A stretch of 44,377 nt of DNA from a virus, in IMG/VR virus record IMGVR_UViG_3300005827_000118, positions 1-44,377 of that record; one strand, 5' to 3'. Below are positions 25,062 to 32,001 of the stretch, piece after piece (position 1 is the stretch's first letter; every line of letters begins with the position of its first letter). The position numbers and the translations under genes are program-made. A model generated the notes under the pieces. It was not told the origin of the DNA, did no database searches, and worked only from the letters and a program-made list of their open reading frames with translations.

Positions 25062-25460
25062 TCACTCCGTAACAGGGGCGACAGGGGTTGTCGAGATGTA
25101 CAACCTGCTGCACGGGTTGAGCCCCATCAGCTCCATGAACTTCGCGTGCCGCTCGCCAGGGTCGACGTCGAACATCGCAACGATGAACTCCTGCCCGTAG
25201 GGGCTATCATGCGCGAACACCTCGCGCAGCGCGTCGATGGCCTTTCGGGTGAGCCGGGCAGACTCCGGCCCGAAGCACGACACCTCGAGATGGACCTGCA
25301 CGGCGTTGAAGTGAGCCTTCATGCCGATGCGGCACAGGTGCCGCTTGCTCGGAGCGGTCTGCATGACGTCGACCCACGTGTAGCCTGGGCCGTGCCGCCG
25401 CTCTTTCTCCGTCAAGTCAGCGTCCTCTACCTGCCTGAGTGCGATTCTGGAATCCTTCAC
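25062..25460 (-). CDS. GNAT-like protein A, GTG start coupled to terL
   Basis: 132 aa from the GTG at 25460, chosen for the GGAGAGGAGGACACA site; the GTGA overlaps the terL stop. The C-terminal half (YGQEFIVAMFDVDPGERHAK then FMELMGLNPCSRLYISTT) resembles the end of a GNAT fold and parallels the corresponding part of the next gene (ESYFMLEHMGFKYEG). It is shorter than a full acetyltransferase and no acetyl-CoA loop is seen. It may be a degenerate paralogue of the next gene or a virion protein with a GNAT-derived fold. Moderate confidence in the fold; function unknown. Confidence 0.55.
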   Translation of the reverse strand: MKDSRIALRQVEDADLTEKERRHGPGYTWVDVMQTAPSKRHLCRIGMKAHFNAVQVHLEVSCFGPESARLTRKAIDALREVFAHDSPYGQEFIVAMFDVDPGERHAKFMELMGLNPCSRLYISTTPVAPVTE

Positions 25461-27088
25461 TGTGTCCTCCTCTCCCGAAGTTCCTGGAACTCGTCGTAGT
25501 CGTAGGCGTTGCGCGTCTCCCTGCGCTTGCCGCGATGCAGAATCTCGTCGATGTCGTTCTCCTCGCCATACTGCCCAACCGCCTCGGCATCGAACCACGA
25601 GTAGATCACAGCCTCGGCCCGGTCGGGGCTGTCGAGGCCGTACTGCTCCTTCATGATTTCCTTGGGCACGATCGAGGTGACGCCGGTGTTCGGGTCGATC
25701 TTAAACTTGATGCTGGCGAACTGCGCGACGAGGTCGTCCTCGACGTCGCCGGTCGAGTCATACTCAGGCAGCGACACCATGCCGCGAATCATGCGGTCGC
25801 GCACATCCTCGAAAAGCTCGGCCTTCGCGAACTTCCAGCGAGACGGGTCGCTCGAGCCCCATCCGGCGTTGAACTGATCGACCGGGAAGCCCTTCGTGTG
25901 CAGGATGTCCCACACCGCAGCGCCGATGCCAGCCGTGTCGATGATGATGCGGTCTGGCCGGTCGGCGTCGGTGCAGCTGTTATACATGCGCATCACGCGC
26001 TGCGCCGTCTGGTCCGTCTGGCTCTTGCGCCAGCTGGTGAGCGGCAACACCTTATAGCCGTGGCGCGGGGCAAGCACCGTCGAGTCGTCGCCCATGCGCG
26101 CGACGTCCAGCGCCCACACGATCGGCTTCGTCACGTGGACCTCGCGGCCCACGCAGGACATCACAAGCTCGAGGGGGAACATCTGATCTGGCTCGCCGCC
26201 GGGGAAGCGGCCCAGGACGCGGACACGGTAGACGTCGGAGTTGATGCCGTAGCGGCGCGCGATGCTCTCGGCCTTAGACCTCGGGTAGAACGGAGAGTCG
26301 AGCGCGCTCATCTCGTAGTAGCAGAAGTCCTGCGGCGTCTGCGCCGCCTTGTACACGTAGCCTCCTGTGCGCGTCGGGTTCGTCGCCACCAGCATGAGAT
26401 TGTCCTCTTCCGTCAGCGCGTTCTCGATCGTCTCGAAGATCTTGTCGTCGACGCCGCAGCCTTCGTCGACCAGGATTAGCAGATGCCGGTTGTGCCGGCC
26501 CTGGATGCCCTCGGGCTTGTCCTTCCTGGCCGTGCGGCACTGGATGTACCACTCTTCCTTGTAGTCCACGTGCCAGAAGCGGTCGCCGCTCTTGTCGAAC
26601 ACGAAGCCCTGGTTGCAGAGCGGGGCCGGCAGACGACCGAACAGGCTCGAGAGTTCCTTCCACAACAGGTCGTACAGCTGGTGCTTCGTCGGCGCGGTAG
26701 CCAGCACGATCGCTTTGTAGCGCGTCAGCATGAACCACAGGCTGAGCGCGGCCATCAGCGTCGTCTTGCCGATGCCGTGGCCCGAGGTGATGATGACCTT
26801 CTTGCGTGGGTCGCGTGCCAGGGACTCAGCGGCCTTCGCTTGCTGCGGCGACAGGTGCAGCCCCAGGCAGTCGGCACAGAAGCCGACCGGGTCCATCGCG
26901 TAGACGCTGAACGTGTCGTACACGCTCCGCGCCTTCTCCGTCATGTCGTGGAACCAAAGGTCAGTCACAAGCATGAGGCAGGTATGCACCAAAGTATCCA
27001 CCTGTGTCCATCCCGCTCGTGACGGCCAAACGCTCGGAAAACGCCTGTCAAACGCCGGGAAGCCACGGCCCGCAATGCCTGGGACCAT
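25457..27088 (-). CDS. terL: Terminase large subunit
   Basis: Packaging ATPase and headful/cos nuclease, 543 aa if started at 27088. The ATPase domain has Walker A SGHGIGKT (residues 102-109), Walker B LLILVDEG (202-209) with the DE pair, and the coupling motif LMLVATNPTRTGG. The nuclease domain carries acidic centres WALDVARMGDD (Asp about 327) and RIIIDTAGIG (Asp about 383). EDDLVAQFASIKF follows near the end. Start choice: 27088 has GAGAGGACACC upstream with a 10-base gap. The first 48 codons have weaker G/C third positions and include a TATCCAC box, so a start at 26974 or 26944 (MTEKARSVYD), although without a visible ribosome site, is possible. It leads the late operon. Confidence 0.93.
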   Translation of the reverse strand: MVPGIAGRGFPAFDRRFPSVWPSRAGWTQVDTLVHTCLMLVTDLWFHDMTEKARSVYDTFSVYAMDPVGFCADCLGLHLSPQQAKAAESLARDPRKKVIITSGHGIGKTTLMAALSLWFMLTRYKAIVLATAPTKHQLYDLLWKELSSLFGRLPAPLCNQGFVFDKSGDRFWHVDYKEEWYIQCRTARKDKPEGIQGRHNRHLLILVDEGCGVDDKIFETIENALTEEDNLMLVATNPTRTGGYVYKAAQTPQDFCYYEMSALDSPFYPRSKAESIARRYGINSDVYRVRVLGRFPGGEPDQMFPLELVMSCVGREVHVTKPIVWALDVARMGDDSTVLAPRHGYKVLPLTSWRKSQTDQTAQRVMRMYNSCTDADRPDRIIIDTAGIGAAVWDILHTKGFPVDQFNAGWGSSDPSRWKFAKAELFEDVRDRMIRGMVSLPEYDSTGDVEDDLVAQFASIKFKIDPNTGVTSIVPKEIMKEQYGLDSPDRAEAVIYSWFDAEAVGQYGEENDIDEILHRGKRRETRNAYDYDEFQELRERRTQ

Positions 27089-27284
27089 TCACAGGTGTCC
27101 TCTCATCAAACTCCCGATAGGGAGATAATCGTTATCCGGGTGGAAAAAGTGGGTAGTCCGAAAAAAAAGACATTACCCACCCCTTCTGTTGAAAACTTTT
27201 CGATTCCTCAAGCATTATATAGGGATGGATTCAAGATCTCTTTCCACAGTTTATGCCTGGGAAAGACTATATATTATCCACTTA

Positions 27285-27451
27285 GTATCCAGGTTTAGCC
27301 CTACTCTCCCAACGACTTTCGCGTTTTTGGATACTCTGGGTAATCGAAATCAAAAGTTGACGAGTCAATTCAATCGCTCCCTATAAAGGAGTATCCACAT
27401 TACCCCCCTTCGTCCGCAAAGCCGCATGGCTCTAGTGCTAAACCTGGATAC
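27285..27451. repeat. 15-bp inverted repeat GTATCCAGGTTTAGC, arms 137 bp apart
   Basis: GTATCCAGGTTTAGC at 27285-27299 and its exact reverse complement GCTAAACCTGGATAC at 27437-27451. The arms flank the putative rightward promoter and the 27391 TATCCAC box. They could be two sites for one protein bridging a loop, or origin elements. Confidence 0.75.
27357..27387 (+). promoter_or_regulatory. Candidate rightward promoter with palindrome over the -35 element
   Basis: TTGACG (27357-27362) and TATAAA (27382-27387) are separated by 19 bases, longer than the ideal 17, so the promoter may be weak or activator-dependent. The -35 is part of the palindrome TTGAC-GA-GTCAA (27357-27368), which could be an operator. 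It points toward the early genes that start at 27797, leaving a leader of about 400 bases. Confidence 0.45.
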
Positions 27452-27796
27452 AGTGAAAGTAGCCACCTGTATCCACTCAGGCCGCTTTCGCACAGTGAAG
27501 CATCGGCGCTTCGCGGGCTGCGACCCTGGGTAAACATCAACTATCCACACTCGTATACCCCATGGGGGAATGCTGCCCGGTTTCGTACCCGGCCAGTTGG
27601 GAGAAAATTTGGAGTTCAAAATTTTGTGGGGGGCGGCGTCTGATGGGGGGGTACTCCCCTTGCGGAAGGCGCTTGGGGGGCCCCACCCCGGTAGCGCTGC
27701 TATATGAAGGCGGAAAGGCAGAGATGGCAGTGTGCATCGCTTGTTGTTCTCTTGGTTGGCAAGAGGACGTAGCACCGCAACCCCAAGGAGCACACC

Positions 27797-28066
27797 ATGT
27801 ACGTCACCATCACTACCCCTCGCGGCATCTCATCCTTCGAGCCCCGTAGCTCCTCGGCCCTGCGCCGCACCGTCACCACGCGTATACAGGCGCTGCGCCG
27901 CAGCGGCATCGCCGCAAGCATCGACCTCTACCTGCAACGGATCTCCGAATCCTGCGAAGAACTCGCGCAGGACGACGTGTGGGTCGCCGGGTGGACGCCG
28001 GAGAGCGGCTGGCGCGTCGCACATCAGCCGCAACTCGATGGAATCGTCGCGCTCATGGACGCTTAG
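27797..28066 (+). CDS. Hypothetical protein, first early gene
   Basis: 89 aa, ATG at 27797 with CCAAGGAGCACACC. The N-terminus YVTITTPRGISSFEPRSSSA is followed by a basic helix (LRRTVTTRIQALRRSGIAAS), then DDVWVAGWTPESGWRVAHQP. Net basic in the first half. No family recognised. As the first rightward gene after the control region it is likely expressed early, which would suit a host-takeover role, but nothing in the sequence proves it. Confidence 0.6.
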   Translation: MYVTITTPRGISSFEPRSSSALRRTVTTRIQALRRSGIAASIDLYLQRISESCEELAQDDVWVAGWTPESGWRVAHQPQLDGIVALMDA

Positions 28067-28070
28067 TTAC

Positions 28071-28106
28071 GGCGGCGGCAGCGAGACAGCGTCGCTTCGC
28101 TCCGCC
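28071..28106. repeat. GC-rich hairpin after the first early gene
   Basis: GGCGG (28071-28075) pairs with CCGCC (28102-28106), with an inner AGCGA/TCGCT pair. Similar (G)CTCG-CTTCG-type hairpins lie after other plus-strand genes at 30784-30804 and 38334-38354. There is no T run, so it is more likely an RNA-stabilising or processing element than a terminator. Confidence 0.45.
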
Positions 28107-28177
28107 CACCCCCGCTCCCCTGCCTCTTCACCCTTATGAGTCAACGCAGCATCGCCCAACTCGGTGCTGTTGCCGTC

Positions 28178-28228
28178 AGTTAGCAGGGTGCAAACGCAAG
28201 TTAGCACCCATGTATCCACAAGTTAGCA
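28178..28228 (+). repeat. Three AGTTAGCA direct repeats spaced 21-22 bp
   Basis: AGTTAGCA at 28178-28185, 28199-28206 and 28221-28228, i.e. two helical turns apart. The last two extend to CAAGTTAGCAC. A TATCCACA box (28214-28220) lies between copies two and three. The array ends 18 bases before the ATG of the DUF4326 gene, so a protein bound there would face one side of the helix and could block transcription or translation of that gene. Confidence 0.7.
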
Positions 28229-28246
28229 CACCCGAAGGAGCCCATC

Positions 28247-28663
28247 ATGCACAACAACAACACGAACCCGGCCTATCCGATCGAGGTCATCAACATCCGC
28301 CACTTGTGCGCTGTACAGGTCGGGACGATCATGTTCCGTATCGGTCGTGGCACGAGCCTGGGCAACCCCTACACGATGGACACAGAGGCAGACAGGGCCG
28401 AAGTAATTGAGCGTTACCGGCACTGGCTGTGGAACAAGATGGCCGAGCCGGGCTGGAACGCTCAGAAGGCAGCATTGCGTGCGATCATGGACGCGCAGGA
28501 CAGCGGAGTACGCGTGGTCCTGGCGTGTTTCTGCAAGCCCAAGGCTTGCCATGGCGACGTAATCGTAGCGGCTATTGGCTGGCTGCGGGGTCAGCCGACA
28601 GCGCTGGCGTTGACGCAGCGTTGGCGGTCGCCTCAAGGCGCTGGTTCCGGCGCTGCTGGATGA
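28247..28663 (+). CDS. DUF4326 domain protein
   Basis: 138 aa, ATG at 28247 with GAAGGAGCCCATC. Residues 12-110 fit DUF4326: VINIRHLCA, FRIGRGTSLGNPYTM, RAEVIERYRHWLWNKM and LACFCKPKACHGDVIVAAI, with conserved Cys and CH pairs that may bind metal. The domain's biochemical role is unsettled in the literature I know. The last 27 residues after the domain overlap the 3' end of terS on the other strand (28572-28663) and are probably unstructured. Confidence 0.82.
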   Translation: MHNNNTNPAYPIEVINIRHLCAVQVGTIMFRIGRGTSLGNPYTMDTEADRAEVIERYRHWLWNKMAEPGWNAQKAALRAIMDAQDSGVRVVLACFCKPKACHGDVIVAAIGWLRGQPTALALTQRWRSPQGAGSGAAG

Positions 28664-29207
28664 TATCGGCAGCGCCTTCGAGCGCGTCGGCGAGGTCGGT
28701 CGGGCTGAGCTTGGACTGAAACTCGCGGCGAGCAGGAGCGTAGGACTTGGGAGCGAGGCGTTCGGCGACGAATTGCCTCGCCCTGATCTGCTGGCCCTGC
28801 TTGAGCGCGTCGGTATGCGAGGTGATCGGGCGGTCGGCAATCTCGATCATCTGGTCGACGGCGTTGTGTGCAAGCGCAGCACGAGCGACATCATAGCGGC
28901 AGCGGAAGTCAAGCATATCGCCGTCATCGGTAGGCTCGACCAAGCACCTGTGAACAGCCAGGAAGGACGGCATGGAGGGCATAGAGCAGACAGACTTGAG
29001 CGGCTGGCCGTCGACGACGAACGCGAGGATATCGGCAACGCAGGGCTGCACCTTGGCCCACACCTCGCAGAGAGACAGCAAGGCATCGACGCGGTTCTTC
29101 GCGACAGCGTCGTTCGCTTCGCTCACGACACACGGCATCGCTTCATTCACCGTAACCGGCCCAGGTTGGGCCACAGAGGGAGCCTTGGGCTTCCGAGGAG
29201 ACGCCAT
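28572..29207 (-). CDS. terS: Terminase small subunit, isolated on the minus strand
   Basis: 211 aa from the ATG at 29207, preceded by GGAGGTAATATTC; a TTG at 29225 is also possible. The N-terminus is basic and Pro-rich (SPRKPKAPSVAQPGP). The middle has a helical region (VDALLSLCEVWAKVQPCVAD), then RCRYDVARAALAHNAVDQMI and EIADRP. KQGQQIRARQFVAERLAPKS followed by Y is the typical terminase small-subunit stretch (A------i-EiADd ... r-rvdarkWlasKlaPk-Y) that recognises and loads genome DNA. The gene lies about 1.5 kb from terL, with two rightward genes and the control region between. Its start shares a CATG with the rightward gene at 29206, and its end overlaps the DUF4326 gene. Confidence 0.78.
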   Translation of the reverse strand: MASPRKPKAPSVAQPGPVTVNEAMPCVVSEANDAVAKNRVDALLSLCEVWAKVQPCVADILAFVVDGQPLKSVCSMPSMPSFLAVHRCLVEPTDDGDMLDFRCRYDVARAALAHNAVDQMIEIADRPITSHTDALKQGQQIRARQFVAERLAPKSYAPARREFQSKLSPTDLADALEGAADIIQQRRNQRLEATANAASTPALSADPAASQ

Positions 29208-30051
29208 GAATATTACCTCCGTCAATCGTCAGTATGTTGCGGATTTGCGCATTCCGCGAAACGTGGAAGTGTGCTGGAACCCGGTTCGCAAGCGTTGCGA
29301 GTTCCACAGGACCAGCGAGCGCCCGGCGCGCTGCGTGCCGATCGACAAGATGCGTCTGGTCGACGCGGCTGCGAAGGGCCTGTGGGCCTGTGGAGAGGAG
29401 CAGGTCATGTGGTCCTGCTACCACGCAGGGCGCTTGCCCGACAAGCCCAAGGAGCACGACGAGCCGACAAGCTGGTTCAACCACTTCGACGGCAACATCG
29501 AGCCGCTGAATGACATGAAGGACGGCTCATGGTGGGAGTTCACACGCTGGCAATATGCAGGGCGCGAGACGGCCCGCACCAAGCTCTACGCCGAAGGGAA
29601 GATCCACGGCGAGGGCACAGCGACCGCCGAGGACATGAGGTGGGAGGAGTTGCCGGCCACGTGGGCTGGCGACCCGGACCGCAAGAGGCGCGAGCGCATG
29701 AGCCTGTACGGGCGCGCGACCTACGCCGAGTTCGCTCACACCTGGAAGGAGATGAACTACACGAAGGACGAGTTGGTCGAGTTCCAGCCCGTCTACGAGG
29801 AGCGCGCCGAGCAGTACGAGCTTTGCCTCGCGACGTGCCAGAACGGGCGCAACATCGGGTGCATCGACTACGAGGCCGAGGCTGACCTCAAGGCGATGAA
29901 GGAGCTTGGCTGGCATGAGGCCGGGATGCACGCTCAGATCGTCAACGACCTGATCGTGAGCCAGGAGCAGTCGGTCGAGGATTGGTTCTGCATGATTCAA
30001 CCCGGTGACGAGCCGGAAGGCCTGGGCGACGAGCCCTGGTACGAGGAATAA
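29206..30051 (+). CDS. Hypothetical protein with many Trp/Tyr/Cys
   Basis: 281 aa from the ATG at 29206, with CCGAGGAGACGCC upstream; the frame is open further left, but only inside the antisense of terS. It is rich in aromatic residues (SWWEFTRWQYAG, YGRATYAEFAHTWKEMNYTK) and has scattered Cys. The C-terminus is acidic (QPGDEPEGLGDEPWYEE). No family recognised. The beginning, VADLRIPRNVEVCWNPVRKR, looks like beta strands. It leads a run of closely spaced small plus-strand genes. Confidence 0.68.
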   Translation: MNITSVNRQYVADLRIPRNVEVCWNPVRKRCEFHRTSERPARCVPIDKMRLVDAAAKGLWACGEEQVMWSCYHAGRLPDKPKEHDEPTSWFNHFDGNIEPLNDMKDGSWWEFTRWQYAGRETARTKLYAEGKIHGEGTATAEDMRWEELPATWAGDPDRKRRERMSLYGRATYAEFAHTWKEMNYTKDELVEFQPVYEERAEQYELCLATCQNGRNIGCIDYEAEADLKAMKELGWHEAGMHAQIVNDLIVSQEQSVEDWFCMIQPGDEPEGLGDEPWYEE

Positions 30052-30054
30052 ATC

Positions 30055-30315
30055 ATGAGCAAGCAAAGAGAGGAGCTAAAGCAAGTAATGCGCTACAACT
30101 TCCAAGGGCACTACGTAGGAGGACACGCGTCGGCACACGCGATACGAGCCCTAGGGGGAGTGTACGGAGGCAACGACAAATGGGACGATCTTGTCGACAA
30201 AGCCAGCGAGCGCGAAGTCAAGGAGGTTTACAACTACCTCAAGGGCTACATCGACTTCATGCAGAAAAACCCAACAAAGATTTGCCCCTGCTGCAAGCAG
30301 ATATGCAGGGCGTAA
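30055..30315 (+). CDS. Small hypothetical protein with C-terminal Cys motif
   Basis: 86 aa, ATG at 30055, three bases after the previous stop, with GAGGAATAAATC. The N-terminus is charged and helical (KQREELKQVMRYNFQGHYVG) with a His/Gly-rich patch. The C-terminus ends in CPCCKQICRA, four Cys in a cluster. No family recognised. Confidence 0.6.
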   Translation: MSKQREELKQVMRYNFQGHYVGGHASAHAIRALGGVYGGNDKWDDLVDKASEREVKEVYNYLKGYIDFMQKNPTKICPCCKQICRA

Positions 30316-30325
30316 GGAGTAGGCC

Positions 30326-30520
30326 ATGAAGATCGACTACCGCGCGCTGCTCAAGAAGTACATGGTGGCCCTAGAGTCTCACGAGGGCATCAACTTCGTC
30401 TCATGCCTGGACAAGTACGACAAGGAAAGCGCGAAGATGACGGACGAGGAATATGAGGCGCTGTGCCTGTTGGTAGACGAGCTTGAAGAGGACGAGATCA
30501 AGAAAATCAAGGAGGAGTAG
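30326..30520 (+). CDS. Small acidic hypothetical protein
   Basis: 64 aa, ATG at 30326 with TAAGGAGTAGGCC. Helical and acidic at the C-terminus (DELEEDEIKKIKEE), with DYRALLKKYMVALESHEG at the N-terminus. Such small acidic phage proteins often inhibit host enzymes, but no evidence beyond charge is present. Confidence 0.6.
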   Translation: MKIDYRALLKKYMVALESHEGINFVSCLDKYDKESAKMTDEEYEALCLLVDELEEDEIKKIKEE

Positions 30521-30523
30521 GCC

Positions 30524-30778
30524 ATGGGACGCGAGCCCTGGGAACAGCTTGCAGGCATCAAGAGCATCATCATCACGAGCTACCTGTACCGCGAGCCGAA
30601 GCTCAAGGACATGCAGCCGGAAGAGTGCGTCAAATGGCTGCGCGACTTGCAGTTCAAGACGCAGAAGGAGGCGAACGAGTTGCGCGAACAAGCATACAAC
30701 GACCGCGAGGCGCTGCGCAAGGCCGGGAAGGCGGCAGCGATCGCGGAGGCCATCAAGGACTACTTGAACGACGACTAA
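30524..30778 (+). CDS. Small hypothetical protein
   Basis: 84 aa, ATG at 30524 with AAGGAGGAGTAGGCC, three bases after the previous stop. Contains KSIIITSYLYREPKLKDMQP, a WLRDLQFKTQKEANELREQA helix and a long charged C-terminal helix. Probably a helical regulatory or inhibitor protein. No family recognised. Followed by a GC hairpin. Confidence 0.6.
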   Translation: MGREPWEQLAGIKSIIITSYLYREPKLKDMQPEECVKWLRDLQFKTQKEANELREQAYNDREALRKAGKAAAIAEAIKDYLNDD

Positions 30779-30783
30779 AGGCA

Positions 30784-30804
30784 GGGCCTCGCTCCGCTCG
30801 GCCC
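30784..30804. repeat. GC-rich hairpin after the 84-aa gene
   Basis: GGGCC (30784-30788) and GGCCC (30800-30804) enclose a TCGCTCCGCTC loop. No T run follows. It separates the small-gene run from ssb. Confidence 0.45.
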
Positions 30805-30887
30805 CCACAAGAATGTAAGACGGCGGGCCTTGGACGGTCCAGGGCTCGCCACAACGCCACCGAGTTTCGACACCGCAGGAGGACAGT

Positions 30888-31316
30888 ATGCCCACGAACA
30901 GCACTCGCATCATCATGGAAGGCCGCTTGACCATCGACCCCGTGCAGCACATGGACGGCAAGATGCTCCGGTTCGGAATGGCCGTCGACGACGACTACCA
31001 GGACCGCAACAACCAGTGGGTCGAGCAGACGATCTTCATGGAAACCCAGGCCTGGAACGGCGTGGCCGAACGCGCCCGCAAGCTCGGGCTGCGCAAGGGC
31101 GACAAGGTCGCGATCATCGGCCAGATCAAGCAGAGCCCCGACAAGAACGACCCGAAGAAGATCTGGACGAAGGTCTGGGCTTCCGAGATCAACCTGCTGG
31201 CGCGCAAGGGCGACGGCAGCAAGAGTGCTCCGGCTGCGGCTCCCGTCGAGGACGTGCCGCCCATGGACGCCGACGACATGGGCTTCGGCCTGGGCCACGA
31301 GGACGTGCCCTTCTAG
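30888..31316 (+). CDS. ssb: Single-stranded DNA-binding protein
   Basis: 142 aa, ATG at 30888 with CAGGAGGACAGT. Residues 1-105 fit an SSB OB-fold: RIIMEGRLTIDP, LRFGMAVDDDY, TIFMETQAWNGVAERARKLG, LRKGDKVAIIGQIKQSPDKN and VWASEINLLARKG. A Ala/Pro linker then leads to the acidic tip DDMGFGLGHEDVPF. The ending DVPF parallels the D-D-I-P-F tip of bacterial SSB that recruits replication and repair proteins. It should protect ssDNA during phage replication and may recruit host enzymes. A stem-loop follows the gene. Confidence 0.9.
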   Translation: MPTNSTRIIMEGRLTIDPVQHMDGKMLRFGMAVDDDYQDRNNQWVEQTIFMETQAWNGVAERARKLGLRKGDKVAIIGQIKQSPDKNDPKKIWTKVWASEINLLARKGDGSKSAPAAAPVEDVPPMDADDMGFGLGHEDVPF

Positions 31317-31521
31317 ACACCCGACAAGGCGGGGGCAGGGACCACTCTGCTCCCGCTTTCGCCGTGGCCCTGGCGGAATCGCCCCCCCTCTGCGGTGCGC
31401 ACAATACGGCACCTTGAGGCCCGGCGGCTAGGCCACATTCGCCATTAGCGAACAGCGAACAGGCGGGCCATAGGCGGAGGTGTGAAGCGCTACAAACTGC
31501 GGGAAAACCCAGGAGGGAACC
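31317..31521 (+). other. Non-coding gap after ssb with terminator-like hairpin
   Basis: The 205 bases hold a hairpin GCGGGGGCAG (31329-31338) / CTGCTCCCGC (31347-31356) with an 8-base loop and a TTTC tail, a probable weak terminator for ssb. The rest has no visible gene or repeat; the last bases carry the CCAGGAGGGAACC ribosome site of the next gene. Confidence 0.6.
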
Positions 31522-31992
31522 ATGATCGTCATGCGCCACGAGATCAAGAAGTCGAACGACAAGTTCGAGGAGCAGATTGCGCGTCTGCGCTTCGACCAGC
31601 AGAACAAGGTCAAGACCATGTGGGAGTCGCGCAACACGGTGCCGTTCCTCAATGAGTGCATCGCCACCCTCGAGCGCATCCCAGGCGTCCAGAAGGCCCA
31701 GGCGAGCTTCGGCTACCTGCGCGACTACGGCAGCATCACGGTCGACGTGAGTAGCTGTATGACCATCATCGACGTCGCGGCCGAGTTCGAGCGCCGGGGC
31801 TGGTGGTTCGACTACGAGGACCTCGAGAAGAAAGACGAGGACCAGCACGTGACCTTGCACCTATGGACGCTGCCGAACAAGAAGGGCGTCAACATCGGGC
31901 TCAGCCTGTGGCTCAAGGACGGCCCGACCTGCAAGGTGGTCGAGTACGAGGAATACGAGCCTGTCAAGAAATACCGCTACGAGTGCGCGTAG
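31522..31992 (+). CDS. Hypothetical protein (156 aa)
   Basis: 156 aa with CCAGGAGGGAACC upstream. A charged N-terminal helix (RHEIKKSNDKFEEQIARLRF) precedes an alpha/beta body with ASFGYLRDYGSITVDVSSCM, FERRGWWFDYEDLEKKDEDQ and VTLHLWTLPNKKGVNIGLSL. The end is acidic and Tyr-rich. The alternating strands suggest a small alpha/beta fold, not assigned to a family. Confidence 0.65.
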   Translation: MIVMRHEIKKSNDKFEEQIARLRFDQQNKVKTMWESRNTVPFLNECIATLERIPGVQKAQASFGYLRDYGSITVDVSSCMTIIDVAAEFERRGWWFDYEDLEKKDEDQHVTLHLWTLPNKKGVNIGLSLWLKDGPTCKVVEYEEYEPVKKYRYECA

Positions 31993-32001
31993 GAGGAAAC
32001 C

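Larger units (their letters stand above)
26994..27549 (+). repeat. Iterated DnaA-box-like TATCCAC motifs
   Basis: TATCCAC boxes in the same orientation occur at 26994 (GTATCCACC), 27274 (TTATCCACT), 27391 (GTATCCACA), 27469 (GTATCCACT) and 27541 (CTATCCACA). A further copy lies downstream at 28212 (GTATCCACA). Related TATCC or GGATA cores occur at 27133, 27286, 27329 and 27446. Several copies match the DnaA box TTATNCACA at eight of nine positions. They suggest a replication origin or a phage regulator's binding array. Confidence 0.6.
27089..27796. promoter_or_regulatory. Gene-free divergent control region (about 700 bp)
   Basis: No credible gene lies here; terL runs leftward from one side and the early genes rightward from the other. 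The part from about 27120 to 27420 is visibly richer in A/T than the rest of the window. It contains TATCCAC boxes, a long-range inverted repeat, a TTGAC-type palindrome followed by TATAAA, and a perfect minus-strand TATAAT (27219-27214) without a good -35. The right part has the palindrome CAAAATTTTG (27617-27626) and G-runs at 27564-27568, 27628-27633, 27645-27651 and 27675-27680. It is the natural place for the origin and the main promoters. Confidence 0.7.

Noticed and set aside
27214-27219. Perfect TATAAT on the minus strand upstream of terL
   Set aside because: No acceptable -35 within 15-19 bases and no extended -10; kept only as a note in the control region, not as a promoter call.
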